DNA of 64,000 bases from Synechococcus sp. WH 7805 (GCF_000153285.1 NZ_CH724168.1:2333455-2397454); one strand, 5' to 3'. Shown: positions 30,340-40,250, numbered from the stretch's first letter. Made by a program: numbers and translations. The notes: generated from the letters alone by a model not told the origin.

Positions 30340-30765
30340 CAGCACCTCAAGATCCTCGGGTTCGAGGGCAGTGGGAACGCCCCGGCGCAGGGTCTCCGAG
30401 AAGCCCTCATCGCGGTTGAGCACAGTGAGTAGGTAGAGGCGGTCGGGACCAGGATTTTCGAAATCGTGGATGGCATCGGCAGGAACCACCACGAAGTCGC
30501 CGGTATTCGCCGTGATCGAGCGTTCCTCGATGTGGAAGATCACCGTCCCCCGCAGCACGAAATAAAACTCTGCGGAGTGATGGTGGGTGTGCAACGGCAC
30601 CCGATCGCAGGGATCATGGATTTCCAGAAACAGGCTGACCGCTTCTCCAGAGCCGCGGTCGTCATCCCCATCGGCGGGTGAGCTGAGCAGGGCGAGAAAA
30701 CAGTGGTCCTGATCGTTAAAGCGGTAACCCTGCAGCTGTTCAGGGTGAATGATGCGCGGCAGCAT
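30328..30765 (-). CDS. cupin-domain protein
   Basis: A 145-residue single-domain cupin. Motif 1 is visible as [18 protein letters not shown] (metal-binding His residues and Glu) and motif 2 as [17 protein letters not shown]. Cupins bind metals and either catalyse dioxygenase/isomerase reactions or sense small molecules; the substrate cannot be told. It diverges from pyrF, whose ATG is 26 bases from this start, so the two promoters must overlap these coding ends. Confidence 0.8.
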   Translation of the reverse strand: MLPRIIHPEQLQGYRFNDQDHCFLALLSSPADGDDDRGSGEAVSLFLEIHDPCDRVPLHTHHHSAEFYFVLRGTVIFHIEERSITANTGDFVVVPADAIHDFENPGPDRLYLLTVLNRDEGFSETLRRGVPTALEPEDLEVLRSL

Positions 30766-30790
30766 GGCCCGGGGCCGGTGTGGATTCAGG

Positions 30791-31543
30791 ATGGATGCTG
30801 CTCGTGTAGCTGTCTTGGCTCCGTTGCGTTCTGCTCACCCTGCCGATCGGATCATCGTGGCCCTGGATGGCATGGCCCCACCTCAGGCCCTGGCGTTCGC
30901 AGCTCAGGTGCAAGGGCTGCGCTGGGTGAAGGTTGGCCTGGAGTTGTTCGTGCAGGCTGGGCCTGAGGTGGTGACCCAGCTGCGCGATCGGGGCCTGCGC
31001 GTGTTTCTGGATCTCAAATTTCACGACATTCCGGCAACGATGGCGGGAGCCTGCCGGCGGGCCGCGGCGCTGGGGGCCGAGCTGATTACGGTGCATGCCT
31101 GCGCCGGCAGCGAAGCACTTAAGGCTGCGCAGGCAGCGTCGGTAGAGGGTGCCCAGCAAGAGGGTCTCAACGCTCCAATTTTGCTAGCGGTGACGGTGCT
31201 CACCAGCTGGGAGGAGCAGTGTCTGCAACGGGAACTCGCCATTGCCCAGGGCATCGCCGAACGGGTGCCGGCGTTGGCTCAGCTCTCGGCTGCCGCCGGC
31301 ATCGGTGGCTGTGTGTGCTCACCTTTGGAGGCCGCGGCATTGCGGGCCCAGCACCCTGAGCCGTTTGCGTTGGTGACGCCGGGGATTCGCCCCAAAGGGG
31401 CAGCGGTGGGCGATCAGGCTCGGGTGATGGGGCCTGCCAAAGCGATTGCAGCCGGCGCTAGTCAGCTGGTGATCGGTCGGCCGATCACCAAGGCTGAGGA
31501 TCCCAGCGCTGCGTTTGCGGCCTGCTGCGATGCCTTGGGTTGA
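30791..31543 (+). CDS. pyrF: orotidine-5'-phosphate decarboxylase
   Basis: A 250-residue OMP decarboxylase, last step of UMP synthesis. [17 protein letters not shown] starts the barrel, the catalytic [16 protein letters not shown] has the Asp-Lys-x-x-Asp element, and [12 protein letters not shown] and [12 protein letters not shown] are conserved. ATG at 30791 (MDAARVAVL) avoids overlap with the divergent cupin; an earlier start at 30749 would overlap it. Confidence 0.95.
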   Translation: MDAARVAVLAPLRSAHPADRIIVALDGMAPPQALAFAAQVQGLRWVKVGLELFVQAGPEVVTQLRDRGLRVFLDLKFHDIPATMAGACRRAAALGAELITVHACAGSEALKAAQAASVEGAQQEGLNAPILLAVTVLTSWEEQCLQRELAIAQGIAERVPALAQLSAAAGIGGCVCSPLEAAALRAQHPEPFALVTPGIRPKGAAVGDQARVMGPAKAIAAGASQLVIGRPITKAEDPSAAFAACCDALG

Positions 31544-31597
31544 CTCTGTTCTGTTCCAACGTCGAAACCTGCAGCTGAGGCCCCCTAACAGCGGCGC

Positions 31598-32212
31598 TCA
31601 AGGTTTCTGTCCCACCTTTGGTTCGCTGCCGTCGATCAGGCGCTGCAGGTTGCTGCGGTGGCGCCAGAGCACCAGCACCATCGCCACCACCGCCACCAGG
31701 ATGTAAGGGGGGCTGCCAGTGGAGAGCACCATCAGCAGGGGCAGGCTGAGGGCGGCGATCACGCTGGCCAGCGACACGATCCGGCTCAGGCTAAACACGG
31801 CCATGAACACCCCGAAGCAGGCCAGGCCCACCGGCCAGGCCAGGCCCAGAAACATCCCGAAGCCGGTGGCCACTGCCTTGCCGCCCTTGAAGCCCAGCCA
31901 CACCGGCCAGATGTGACCGGCCAGGGCCGCCAGACCAGCCAGCACCTCCAGCCAATTGCGCATCAGCTCCATCCCCACCAGGCCTTCGCTGAGGGCCCGG
32001 GCCAGCAGCACAGCCGCCGCTCCCTTGCCCACATCCACTAGAAAAACAACGAGGGCCGGACCCTTGCCCACATTGCGCAGCACGTTGGTGGCGCCGGTGG
32101 ACCCCGATCCGATCGTGCGCAGGTCGATGCCCTTGCACCAGCGTCCCGCCAGGAAGCCGCTGGGGATGGAACCGAGCAGATAGCCCAGCAGCAAAGAGAT
32201 GAAGCCCATCAC
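31598..32212 (-). CDS. plsY: acyl-phosphate:glycerol-3-phosphate acyltransferase
   Basis: A 204-residue inner-membrane acyltransferase making lysophosphatidic acid. Five hydrophobic segments are visible. Signature regions are LLGYLLGSIPSGFLAGR, IGSGSTGATNVLRNVGKGP and FKGGKAVATGFGMFLGL. It overlaps the upstream DUF3086 gene by four bases on the reverse strand and converges with pyrF. Confidence 0.95.
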   Translation of the reverse strand: MMGFISLLLGYLLGSIPSGFLAGRWCKGIDLRTIGSGSTGATNVLRNVGKGPALVVFLVDVGKGAAAVLLARALSEGLVGMELMRNWLEVLAGLAALAGHIWPVWLGFKGGKAVATGFGMFLGLAWPVGLACFGVFMAVFSLSRIVSLASVIAALSLPLLMVLSTGSPPYILVAVVAMVLVLWRHRSNLQRLIDGSEPKVGQKP

Positions 32213-33147
32213 AGCAGGTCGTCGATGGTGTCGGTTTCGCCTGGTCCGGCAGCAAAGGCCAGCCAGAGCGGGAACTGAAGCACGGGAATGTCCACCACCT
32301 GTTCTGAGGCATCGATCAGGATCAACGGCACCTCGCCCCGTTCCTCCAGACGGTCGGCCCGTTCCACCAGGGCGTCACCTCGTTCAAAGAGCACGATGCC
32401 GCTGTTGGGTCCGAAATCCTCTCGGCTCAGGCCCAGGGCATCCTGCAGGCCCCGTCGCCAGTCGCCGAGCCGTTCGGGTTGGCCTGCCAGCACCAGGGTC
32501 TGGAATTGATCGCCGTAGAGCTCACCGATCACCGCGATCAGCGCGGCCGCCAGCAGCACGTTGCGGGGCCGGCTGCCGCGGCTGGGCTGAGCCCCGCGTC
32601 CTCCCTGATTGAAGAACCAGTCCTCGAGCACGGCGGTGTCAGCTGCGTCCAGGCTGCGGCGCAGTTTCCAGGGGTCGGCGTAGAAGTCGGGCTGCTCCAG
32701 GAAGCCTTTGAGGTTGGCGCGGATCAGCTCCTCGTCGGGGCGGAAGGTGTCGGCCAGTGCCGGTGCTGCGCCTGCGTTGGCCCCCTGATCGGCGGCATCG
32801 GCTGCGGCCTGCGCGTCCAGAGGCGAGGGCTGCACCACCACCGGCTGGACCACTAGGTCGAGTGTTTCCACCGACTGGGCCAAGCCCTGGAGGGCACCGC
32901 CCAGGTAGTCCTGGAAGCCCTTCACGCGTCGGGCGATCGCATCGGATTGCCCGGCGAAGCTGGCGGCCATCTCCGTTTCCAGCTGCTGTTTGCGTTGCGT
33001 TAGGGCCTCGATCTCCTGTTGCAGAGCGTCGCGTCGCTCCTGGAGTTCGGTGAGGGCCAGTTGGATCAGGGGATCGTGGCCCTGGGGTTGAGGGTCTAGC
33101 TCCTGGGTGGCCGGGTCTTGTGGCGTCAGATCGGTGTCGTCAGGCAT
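32209..33147 (-). CDS. DUF3086 family protein
   Basis: A 312-residue cyanobacterial DUF3086 protein of unknown role. An N-terminal coiled coil (about 30-65, ELQERRDALQQEIEALTQRK) precedes a globular domain (about 135-300: TFRPDEELIRANLKGFLEQP, PRNVLLAAALIAVIGELYG, LPLWLAF-like C-terminus). It is followed immediately by plsY with a TCAT overlap. Confidence 0.85.
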   Translation of the reverse strand: MPDDTDLTPQDPATQELDPQPQGHDPLIQLALTELQERRDALQQEIEALTQRKQQLETEMAASFAGQSDAIARRVKGFQDYLGGALQGLAQSVETLDLVVQPVVVQPSPLDAQAAADAADQGANAGAAPALADTFRPDEELIRANLKGFLEQPDFYADPWKLRRSLDAADTAVLEDWFFNQGGRGAQPSRGSRPRNVLLAAALIAVIGELYGDQFQTLVLAGQPERLGDWRRGLQDALGLSREDFGPNSGIVLFERGDALVERADRLEERGEVPLILIDASEQVVDIPVLQFPLWLAFAAGPGETDTIDDLL

Positions 33148-33248
33148 GGCGCACTTGTCCTTTCACTATTCCAGCTGATCGCCGACTATCTGGCACGGTC
33201 GGCACGTCTTCGTGTTGGTTTGGTTTCTTTTGCGTAACGTGAGCGTGT

Positions 33249-33680
33249 TTAATCAGCTGTCTCTCGGGGCTTCGGTGTTTCCAGGGCCCCCACCCGCTGC
33301 ACCAGCTGCTCGCGTAGTTCCGCTGGGTTAAACAGGATTGGTAGAAAGTGGATGCTGTTCACTTCGCGGAAGTACAGCAGCCCCGGCAACCAGGCTGCAA
33401 ACAAGCGCCAGCTCTGCCACTCCGTGTAGGGAAAGCGACGCAGTTCGTTCTGTCCCCGCCACACCACCAGCATGTCGGCCGTGAACTCCAGGCGCAGGCT
33501 GTAGGTCTGCACAAGCAAAAACAGGCCAAACAGCCCTACCACCAGGGTGGGCCACGGGCGAAGTGGCAGGGGCAACAGCGTGGCGCTGAGCATGATGATC
33601 AGCAGCGGCAGCCGCGGACTCGGAGAGATGCTCACCGGATCTTTGCCGGTGGTCGCTGGCGCTGGGGGAGTGTCGCTCAT
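33249..33680 (-). CDS. DUF3119 family membrane protein
   Basis: A 143-residue protein with an N-terminal hydrophobic hairpin (about residues 23-60), then a PH-like soluble part (SLRLEFTADMLVVWRGQNEL, FPYTEWQSWRLFAAWLPGLL). This matches DUF3119 of cyanobacteria and plastids. It lies 13 bases downstream of an MlaE-type permease, and the pair is probably cotranscribed, which would place it in membrane-lipid transport by context only. Confidence 0.82.
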   Translation of the reverse strand: MSDTPPAPATTGKDPVSISPSPRLPLLIIMLSATLLPLPLRPWPTLVVGLFGLFLLVQTYSLRLEFTADMLVVWRGQNELRRFPYTEWQSWRLFAAWLPGLLYFREVNSIHFLPILFNPAELREQLVQRVGALETPKPRETAD

Positions 33681-33693
33681 GGAATGTGGAGCC

Positions 33694-34467
33694 TCAGCCG
33701 AAGAGAAGTTGGGTGAGCACGGTATCCATCAGAGCCACAGTCACCAGAATCATCACCACGGCTCCGGTGGTGCTGGTGCCCACCTCCTTCGGGCCGCCCG
33801 CTGTGGTCATGCCCCAGCCGCAGGAGAGGACGGCGATCTGTAGGCCGAACACCAGAGCCTTGATCAGCATGAACGGAATGTCATCGGGCATCAGCCAGCT
33901 GCGCACCGACGACCAGAACACCTGCGGAGGAATCATGTACAGCTCGGTGCTGCTCCACTGGGCGCTCCAGATGGCCACACCGAAGAACAGAAGGCACTGC
34001 ACCGGTGCCATGACCACCATGGCGATCAAACGCGGTACCACCAGATACTCCACCGGGTCGGTGCGCAGCATCGTGATCGCATCGATCTGCTCGGTCACCT
34101 TCATGGTGCCGAGCTGGGCGGCATAGGCCGTAGCTACCTTGCCCGTGAGCAGGGTGGCGGTGAGCAGCGGCGCGATCTCACGTGCCAGTCCCACCGCCAG
34201 CACGCCGCCAACCGTGGCACTGGCGCCCATGCTGCTCAGCTCCTTGGTCACCTGGATGTTGAACACCGTGCCCGCTGCCAGGGAGGTGATGATCACGATC
34301 AGGAAGCTTCCCGGTCCTGCCTCCTGTAGTTGATCCAGAAGGTCGACGGTATTAATGCGACCCCGGACGGTGGCGGTCACTGCCTGCCCGCCGATGATCA
34401 GGCTGCTCCCAAGCCTGTTCAACCAGCGGGGGGATTTAAAACGAAGCCGGAGCGGGGGGAAGGTCAT
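33694..34467 (-). CDS. MlaE-family ABC transporter permease
   Basis: A 257-residue permease of the MlaE/YrbE family, which moves phospholipids between envelope membranes or, in plastids, as TGD1. Conserved blocks are FNIQVTKELSSMGASATVGG, REIAPLLTATLLTGKV, LGTMKVTEQIDAI and CGWGMTTAGGPKEVGTSTT. The ATPase and substrate-binding partners are not adjacent. It overlaps the upstream MFS gene by four bases on the reverse strand. Confidence 0.92.
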   Translation of the reverse strand: MTFPPLRLRFKSPRWLNRLGSSLIIGGQAVTATVRGRINTVDLLDQLQEAGPGSFLIVIITSLAAGTVFNIQVTKELSSMGASATVGGVLAVGLAREIAPLLTATLLTGKVATAYAAQLGTMKVTEQIDAITMLRTDPVEYLVVPRLIAMVVMAPVQCLLFFGVAIWSAQWSSTELYMIPPQVFWSSVRSWLMPDDIPFMLIKALVFGLQIAVLSCGWGMTTAGGPKEVGTSTTGAVVMILVTVALMDTVLTQLLFG

Positions 34468-35822
34468 GCACGTTGCAGGTGAGCGCCGCGGTCGGGCCAG
34501 CTTCGCATCACCAAGAGGCCGAACATCACAAGGATGGCGGGAATCAGGCCCATGCTCATGCGAATGGCCAGCAATGCCATGGCCGGCTGTTCGATGAAAT
34601 CCATGGCCCCACTGCAGGCCTCGCTGGAGATGTAGCCAGTGAGAGACAGCAAGACGCCGAACACGCTCATGCTCACGCCGATAATCAGCTTCTGGCCGAA
34701 CACCATCCAGGCGGTGTAGAGGCCTGCGGGGTGGGTTGGATCGGCATCGATCGCGTCCGGCAGAAGCGACCAGGGAATCAGGTAGGCGGTGGAGGCTCCA
34801 AGCCCCACCAGCATGATCAGGCCGATCAGGGGAATCAGTTCAGCACCGCTTCCGCCGTGCTGCAGCGGTGGGAACGCCATCGACAGCAGACAGGCCAGGA
34901 TCCAGAGACTTCCGCCCCAGCGCAGCGCTATCAAACGGCCTTTGCGGTTCGACAGCAGGCTCCAGATCTGTAGGCCCGCCAGGGCGCTTAGCTGAAACGG
35001 CAGCAGGATCCAGGTGGACAGATTCGGGGGCACGTGCACCACCTGCACCAGCCAGATCAAGGCCACCACCTGCATCAACTGCAGGCCAAACCAAAGCAAC
35101 AGATACAGCCCCAGAACCATCAAGAAGCGGGGGTTGGAACGGATCCTCTTGAATTGCTCCAGGGGTGGTTCGCTCTGGTTGCTGGGTCGTTGGGCCCGCT
35201 TGGCAAACGGGGCCAGACCCCAACAGCAGGCCAGGGTGGCCACGGCGGCGATGGTGCCGGTGATCCGGCCCATGCGCAGGTAGCCCTCGGCGCCATCGCT
35301 CAGCACCAGCGAGGCCACAATCAAGCCGCTCAGTCCGGCCAGGATCGACCCCGTGAAGCGCGCGGCATTCAGGCGAGTGCGGATAGAGGTGTCGGGGGTG
35401 AGTTCGGTGGAGAGGGCCGCATAGGGCAGATTCACGCTGGTGTAGGCGCTCATCAGCAGGATCGCCATCACCACGTAGTAGAGCGTGCGCTGGGTCAAGT
35501 CCCCCTCCGGAACCCACCACATCGCGGCCAAGCTGATTCCCAGGGGCAACGCCGCTCCCAGCATCCAGGGGATGCGTGGTCCCCAGCGGCTTTGGGTGTG
35601 GTCGCTCATCCAGCCGATCAAGGGATCGTTGATCGCATCCCACACCTTGATCACAGTGAGCAGCGAGCCGGCAATGAACGCAGGCAGCCCTGCCGCGCAG
35701 GTGAAGAATGGGAAGAGATAGAAGCCGAGCTGAGTCGCGGCCAGTCCGGTGCCCGCATCTCCCATCCCGTAGGCGAGCATCAGGCGTTGTCGGGATCCTC
35801 CGGGAACGGTGGTCTTGTTCAT
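34464..35822 (-). CDS. MFS/GPH-type sugar-cation symporter family protein
   Basis: A roughly 452-residue carrier with about 12 hydrophobic helices. LTVIKVWDAINDPLIGWMSD and the central RTRLNAARFTG loop are typical of the glycoside-pentoside-hexuronide (MelB-like) group. The start MNKTTVPGGSRQR at 35822 is preferred over ATGs at 35867 and 35888, which add a non-membrane leader. The transported substrate is not identifiable. Confidence 0.85.
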   Translation of the reverse strand: MNKTTVPGGSRQRLMLAYGMGDAGTGLAATQLGFYLFPFFTCAAGLPAFIAGSLLTVIKVWDAINDPLIGWMSDHTQSRWGPRIPWMLGAALPLGISLAAMWWVPEGDLTQRTLYYVVMAILLMSAYTSVNLPYAALSTELTPDTSIRTRLNAARFTGSILAGLSGLIVASLVLSDGAEGYLRMGRITGTIAAVATLACCWGLAPFAKRAQRPSNQSEPPLEQFKRIRSNPRFLMVLGLYLLLWFGLQLMQVVALIWLVQVVHVPPNLSTWILLPFQLSALAGLQIWSLLSNRKGRLIALRWGGSLWILACLLSMAFPPLQHGGSGAELIPLIGLIMLVGLGASTAYLIPWSLLPDAIDADPTHPAGLYTAWMVFGQKLIIGVSMSVFGVLLSLTGYISSEACSGAMDFIEQPAMALLAIRMSMGLIPAILVMFGLLVMRSWPDRGAHLQRA

Positions 35823-35916
35823 CAAGCCAGGGGAGGGGGCAGGCGGACCGTCATAATGGTTGAGCATGCATCCAGGAACACCATCCACTTCGGGTGGCCA
35901 GTTCGGATGTATTAAT

Positions 35917-35987
<71 letters not shown>

Positions 35988-36047
35988 TTGAAACACCTCA
36001 TTGAATTCACAGCATCGCTGTTTACCAGAGGTATTGCTTCCCTTTGA

Positions 36048-38126
36048 TTAGAGCCTGAGGCTGTTTGCATACTCTCCGGCCACCATCACCACAAGGCTCC
36101 TGGCCTCCAGCGGTACTCCCGGTGGTGTCCAGGGTTCTGGATGGGCCGGTAGGTCCTGCCCTGGAGGCAGTGCCGTATCGATCAGGCGATGCCACGGTGT
36201 GGTGGCCTCTGGCAGGTCGAAGTGCATCGCCTTGAAGTAGGCGTTGAGCCCTGCCCAAAGCACCGCTCCCTGGTTGCCCTTGTGCACACTCAGCGCCAGG
36301 CAGTGCGACCAGCTGGCCCAGTCGGGCTTGCCAAGTTCCACGCCATGCCACTGACGCCAGTAGCCATCAGTGTCGCTGCTGAACCGCTGCGGCTTTTCGC
36401 TGTGGCCCACTAGGGGGTTGAACAGATCAGCGAGTTGACGGCGTACGACGAGCAGTCGCTTCACATAGGTGAGCAACTCCATGTCGCAGTGATCATCTGA
36501 CCAGATCATCCAGCTCAGCGGAGTGTCCTGACACCAGGTGTTGTTGTTGCCTCCCTGGCTGCGACCCACTTCATCCCCCATCAAGAGCATCGGCACACCG
36601 CGGGCCAGCAGCAGGGTGCTGAGCATGTTGCGCTGCTGGCGGCGGCGCAGAGCCGTCACCGCATGGTCGGTGGTCGGTCCTTCCACACCGTGGTTCCAAC
36701 TGATGTTGTGGTTTTCGCCATCGCGGTTGTCCTCGCCGTTCGCGAGGTTGTGTTTGCCGTTGAAGCTCACCAGATCCATCAGGGTGAACCCGTCGTGAGC
36801 GGTCAGCAGATTCACCGAACGACCCAGGTTCACTGGCTTGCCCTCATAAAGGTCCGGGCTGCCACGCAGTCGCTGCCCCATGGCCCAGGTGCTGTCTTCG
36901 TCTCCTTTCCAGAAGCCGCGCAGGGCGTCGCGGAACCGCCCGTTCCAGGTGCCGATGCGCTGGGCCGGAAAGTCGTTGAGCCGGTAAAGCCCGCCGCAGT
37001 CCCAGGGCTCACTCACCATCTTCAGATCGCTGAGGAGGGGGTCGGCCTCCATCGCTTCCAGCAGTGGTGGCTGCTCGAGGGGTTTGAGTCCTTCCCCCCG
37101 GCTCAGCTCGATTCCTAAGTCGAAACGGAAGCCATCCACCCCCAGTTCGATAGCCCAGCAACGGAGCGACTCCAGAATCAGGGCGCGGGTGAGGGGCTGA
37201 TGGGCCGCGATCGAGTTGCCGCAGCCGCTGACATCGAGATAATCGCCTTTGCTGGTTTGGTGGTAATAGATCTGATCGCCCAAACCCCGCCAGCTCAGGG
37301 TGGGGCCATTGCGGTTGCCTTCGGTGGTGTGGTTGTAAACCACATCAAGTAGAACCTCGAGGCCGGCGTCGTGGCAGGCGGCGACCAGCTCCCGCATCTG
37401 CTTGCGGGCCTCAAGAGGGTCGCCCCCGCAGATGTAGCCCTGATGCGGAGTGAACCAGCTCAGGGGGCTGTAACCCCAAGCGTTATCGCGTCCAGGAGGA
37501 GCATCGTCCGGATCGAATGCCTGCACTGGCAGTAACTCGATCGTGGTCACACCAAGGTCCTTGAGATAAGGAATCTTGTCGATCACGCCCAGAAGGGTGC
37601 CGCGTCGTTCCGGCGCGACTCCGCTGTCGCTGCGGCGGGTGAAGCCACCCACGTGCATCTCGTAGATCACCGTCTGCTGCCAGTCGTGGCGTGGCCTCGG
37701 GTGGGCATCGAAGTCGAACGCATCGCGTTCGCACACCACACCCTTTAAGCAGCAGTCCGTGTTCGGCGAGGCTCCAGTCGCCATCTCTCGCTGGTAAACC
37801 GACCAACCATCGATCCCCCGGGCGCATGGATCCAGAAGAACTTTGGCCGGCCGGAAGCCGTGACCTCCCGGTGCGAGTGGTCCGAATACCCGGTAGCCGT
37901 AAAGGCAGCCGGCCTTCAGGCCTTCTACCTCCGCATGCCAGTAGTCGCCCGATCGATGGGTGTGTACATCTAGATCGATGATCCGATCAGGGCTTGGGGC
38001 GTCTCCACTGCTGAAGATCAGCAACTCCACTCGGTTGGCCTGGGGAGCTGCCACCGAAAAGTTCACCCCCCTTGGGGTGATGGTGCTGCCCAGTGGCCAA
38101 GGTCTGCCTCTCAGGATTGCGCTCAC
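36048..38126 (-). CDS. glgX: glycogen-debranching enzyme (isoamylase type)
   Basis: A 692-residue GH13 debranching enzyme. The N-terminal CBM48-like domain (STITPRGVNFSVAAPQANRV) precedes the TIM barrel with EVLLDVVYNHTTEGN, the nucleophile in VDGFRFDLGIEL, the acid in KMVSEPWDCGGLY and the third carboxylate in NLLTAHDGFTLMDLV. It hydrolyses alpha-1,6 branches of glycogen, part of the day/night carbon cycle. Length and motif order are normal for GlgX/isoamylase. Confidence 0.94.
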   Translation of the reverse strand: MSAILRGRPWPLGSTITPRGVNFSVAAPQANRVELLIFSSGDAPSPDRIIDLDVHTHRSGDYWHAEVEGLKAGCLYGYRVFGPLAPGGHGFRPAKVLLDPCARGIDGWSVYQREMATGASPNTDCCLKGVVCERDAFDFDAHPRPRHDWQQTVIYEMHVGGFTRRSDSGVAPERRGTLLGVIDKIPYLKDLGVTTIELLPVQAFDPDDAPPGRDNAWGYSPLSWFTPHQGYICGGDPLEARKQMRELVAACHDAGLEVLLDVVYNHTTEGNRNGPTLSWRGLGDQIYYHQTSKGDYLDVSGCGNSIAAHQPLTRALILESLRCWAIELGVDGFRFDLGIELSRGEGLKPLEQPPLLEAMEADPLLSDLKMVSEPWDCGGLYRLNDFPAQRIGTWNGRFRDALRGFWKGDEDSTWAMGQRLRGSPDLYEGKPVNLGRSVNLLTAHDGFTLMDLVSFNGKHNLANGEDNRDGENHNISWNHGVEGPTTDHAVTALRRRQQRNMLSTLLLARGVPMLLMGDEVGRSQGGNNNTWCQDTPLSWMIWSDDHCDMELLTYVKRLLVVRRQLADLFNPLVGHSEKPQRFSSDTDGYWRQWHGVELGKPDWASWSHCLALSVHKGNQGAVLWAGLNAYFKAMHFDLPEATTPWHRLIDTALPPGQDLPAHPEPWTPPGVPLEARSLVVMVAGEYANSLRL

Positions 38127-38189
38127 GGAACCGCCCGCCGGCCGCAGGACGCACTGGTTTCAAAGTAGTGGTAACTCCGGGGAAGCACC

Positions 38190-38864
38190 GTGACTGTGTT
38201 GACGTCCGCCCTTGAACCTGGTCGCCCACCGCAGCGCATCCGGCCTGATCTCTGGTTGTTCCCTCCCAATCGCGACTGCCTGGGTGGCTCCTCCTGGTGG
38301 CTGGACGTGTCTCCTGAGCCAGTGCTGATCGACTGCCCCCCACTCACCGAGGCCACGCTCACGGCTTTGCAAGACCTTGCAGAAGGCCGTCAAGCCCGCA
38401 TCCTGCTGACCAGCCGAGAAGGACATGGCCGCCTGCGCCGCCTGCAGGAACGCCTCGGTTGGCCGGTGCTTGTTCAGGAGCAGGAGGCCTACCTCCTGCC
38501 TGGGGTACAGAACCTCACAACCTTCGGAGACACCATGTCCACCGCGTCGGGGCTGCACCTGCTCTGGACTCCGGGGCCGACTCCGGGCCATGCCGTTGTG
38601 TATGCACCACCCCCGGTGAATGTGCTCTTCTGCGGACGCTTGCTGGTGCCTGTTGCCGTCGACTGCCTAGCCCCGCTGCAGCACAGACGCACTTTCCATT
38701 GGCCCAGGCAGCAGCGCAGCCTGCGCTGTCTTCGCGAGTGGCTTCCTTCAGAAGCTTCTCCAGCACTGGCGTCTGGGGCTGGGCTCGGGGCCCTGCGCGG
38801 GGGGCGTCTGGCTCCGTTCAGCAGCTGGGTTCCCGTTGCATCGGGTACAGAACCTCAAACCTGA
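38190..38864 (+). CDS. degenerate metallo-beta-lactamase-fold protein
   Basis: A 224-residue MBL-fold protein. The late motif LLWTPGPTPGHAVVY and NVLFCGRLLVPV resemble MBL strands with the fourth ligand His, but the HxHxDH signature is replaced by ILLTSREGHGRLRRL. It therefore lacks most zinc ligands and is probably not a hydrolase. Diverges from glgX with a 63-base gap. Confidence 0.7.
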   Translation: MTVLTSALEPGRPPQRIRPDLWLFPPNRDCLGGSSWWLDVSPEPVLIDCPPLTEATLTALQDLAEGRQARILLTSREGHGRLRRLQERLGWPVLVQEQEAYLLPGVQNLTTFGDTMSTASGLHLLWTPGPTPGHAVVYAPPPVNVLFCGRLLVPVAVDCLAPLQHRRTFHWPRQQRSLRCLREWLPSEASPALASGAGLGALRGGRLAPFSSWVPVASGTEPQT

Positions 38865-38891
38865 ATTGTTGGAATTTTCAGGGGAAGCATT

Positions 38892-38922
38892 GCGGCGCGG
38901 TGTTTTTCGGTTGCCGCGCCGC
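38892..38922. terminator. 9-bp perfect GC hairpin after MBL-fold gene
   Basis: GCGGCGCGG pairs with CCGCGCCGC around a 13-base loop containing TTTTT. It starts 28 bases after the MBL-fold stop. The T-run is in the loop rather than after the stem, so intrinsic termination is plausible but not classical. Confidence 0.5.
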
Positions 38923-39023
38923 TCGGACCTCCATACGATTAGCGCGCTCAGGGAAGCCGTGCGGATGTCGATCTCCGCATCATCGATCCAATTGCTTCCG
39001 CAACTTTCCTCTCCTCCTCCCTC

Positions 39024-39299
39024 ATGAACAAAGCCGATCTCGTCAACCTTGTTGCTGCCCGGACAGAGCTCACCAAAACCGATGTATCCCTGGTGGTTGA
39101 TGCAGCGATTGAAACGATCATCGACTCCGTCGTGGAAGGCAAAAAAGTGTCGATCCTTGGTTTCGGTTCCTTTGAGCCTCGTGAGCGCTCCGCCCGTCAG
39201 GGCCTGAATCCCAAGACCGGCGAAAAGATCAAGATTCCCGCGAAGCGAGTTCCTGCTTTCACCGCCGGCAAGATGTTCAAAGACCGCGTTCAGGGCTGA
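39024..39299 (+). CDS. hup: HU-family nucleoid protein
   Basis: A 91-residue HU, histone-like DNA-binding dimer. MNKADLVNLVAARTELTKTD, the GKKVSILGFGSFEPRERSAR core, GLNPKTGEKIKIPAKRVPAF beta-arm and AGKMFKDRVQG C-terminus are all canonical. The 159-base upstream gap holds the hairpin listed above and presumably its promoter. Confidence 0.96.
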   Translation: MNKADLVNLVAARTELTKTDVSLVVDAAIETIIDSVVEGKKVSILGFGSFEPRERSARQGLNPKTGEKIKIPAKRVPAFTAGKMFKDRVQG

Positions 39300-39353
39300 T
39301 CAGGTCCTAACTGATGGCATGACGTGGTCCTGCGGGACTACTGACTGGTTGTG

Positions 39354-40250
39354 ATGTCTCCGGATCACCTTGAGGCCCTGTTGAATCAGGGCCAGCGGCT
39401 CCGGAAACAAAGGGTTTGCGGGCGTTTCGCTCCCACTCCCTCCGGTCCTTTGCATCTTGGAAATCTGCGCACAGCGCTGTTGTCCTGGTTGCAGGTTCGC
39501 CTGAAACGAGGGCAGTGGTTACTAAGAATTGATGACCTTGATCCGCCGCGTGTCCGCCCAGGAGCGACGGATTCCGCCCTCGATGACCTCCGGTGGCTTG
39601 GCCTCCACTGGGATGGTGATGTGATCTTTCAGAGCCAACGACTGGGGATTTACAGCTCCTTTCTGTCGGCTATGCGAAGGGAGGGTCTGTTGTATGCCTG
39701 CCGCTGCACCCGCAAGCAATTAGCGGGGATTGATATCTATCCAGGCACCTGCCGTCAGCGCGCGCTCGGTTGGGGGATTGAAGGTGGACGCCTTCCATCC
39801 TGGAGGCTCATGGTGCCTGACTCCTTCGCGTCATCCTGCGGTGATCCGGTGGTGCGCCGTGCGGATGGTTTTGTGGCTTATCACCTGGCCACGGTGGTGG
39901 ATGAACTCACCCTTGGCATTACGGATGTGGTGCGCGGAGACGATCTGGTCTCTGCCTGTTCGGCGCATCAGGCTGTGGCCGCAGTGCTGGGTCAGCCATC
40001 GCCCACTTACCACCATGTGCCCCTGCTCCTGACGGATGGCGGGTTGAAACTGTCCAAGCGAGACCAGGCCAGTGGTGCAGCTCCCCTGAGAGCCCTTGGC
40101 TGGGAACCGGAACAGCTGGTGGGTCATCTGGCCGCATCCCTGGATTTGGTCCCCTCAGGAACTTGTGTGTCAGCGGTTGACCTGCTCGAGAGCCTGCGGA
40201 TGCGGCCACGCGTTTTTTGGGGTCTGCTCCAGCAGGTCGCTGGTTCTTAA
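39354..40250 (+). CDS. gluQ: glutamyl-queuosine tRNA(Asp) synthetase
   Basis: A 298-residue GluQ-RS, a glutamyl-tRNA-synthetase paralog without anticodon-binding domain that attaches Glu to queuosine of tRNA-Asp. RFAPTPSGPLHLGNLRTAL carries the HIGH-like motif, ACRCTRKQL the zinc-site region, and LKLSKRDQAS the KMSKS equivalent. ATG at 39354 is used; a GTG lies one codon upstream. Length distinguishes it from full GluRS. Confidence 0.92.
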   Translation: MSPDHLEALLNQGQRLRKQRVCGRFAPTPSGPLHLGNLRTALLSWLQVRLKRGQWLLRIDDLDPPRVRPGATDSALDDLRWLGLHWDGDVIFQSQRLGIYSSFLSAMRREGLLYACRCTRKQLAGIDIYPGTCRQRALGWGIEGGRLPSWRLMVPDSFASSCGDPVVRRADGFVAYHLATVVDELTLGITDVVRGDDLVSACSAHQAVAAVLGQPSPTYHHVPLLLTDGGLKLSKRDQASGAAPLRALGWEPEQLVGHLAASLDLVPSGTCVSAVDLLESLRMRPRVFWGLLQQVAGS

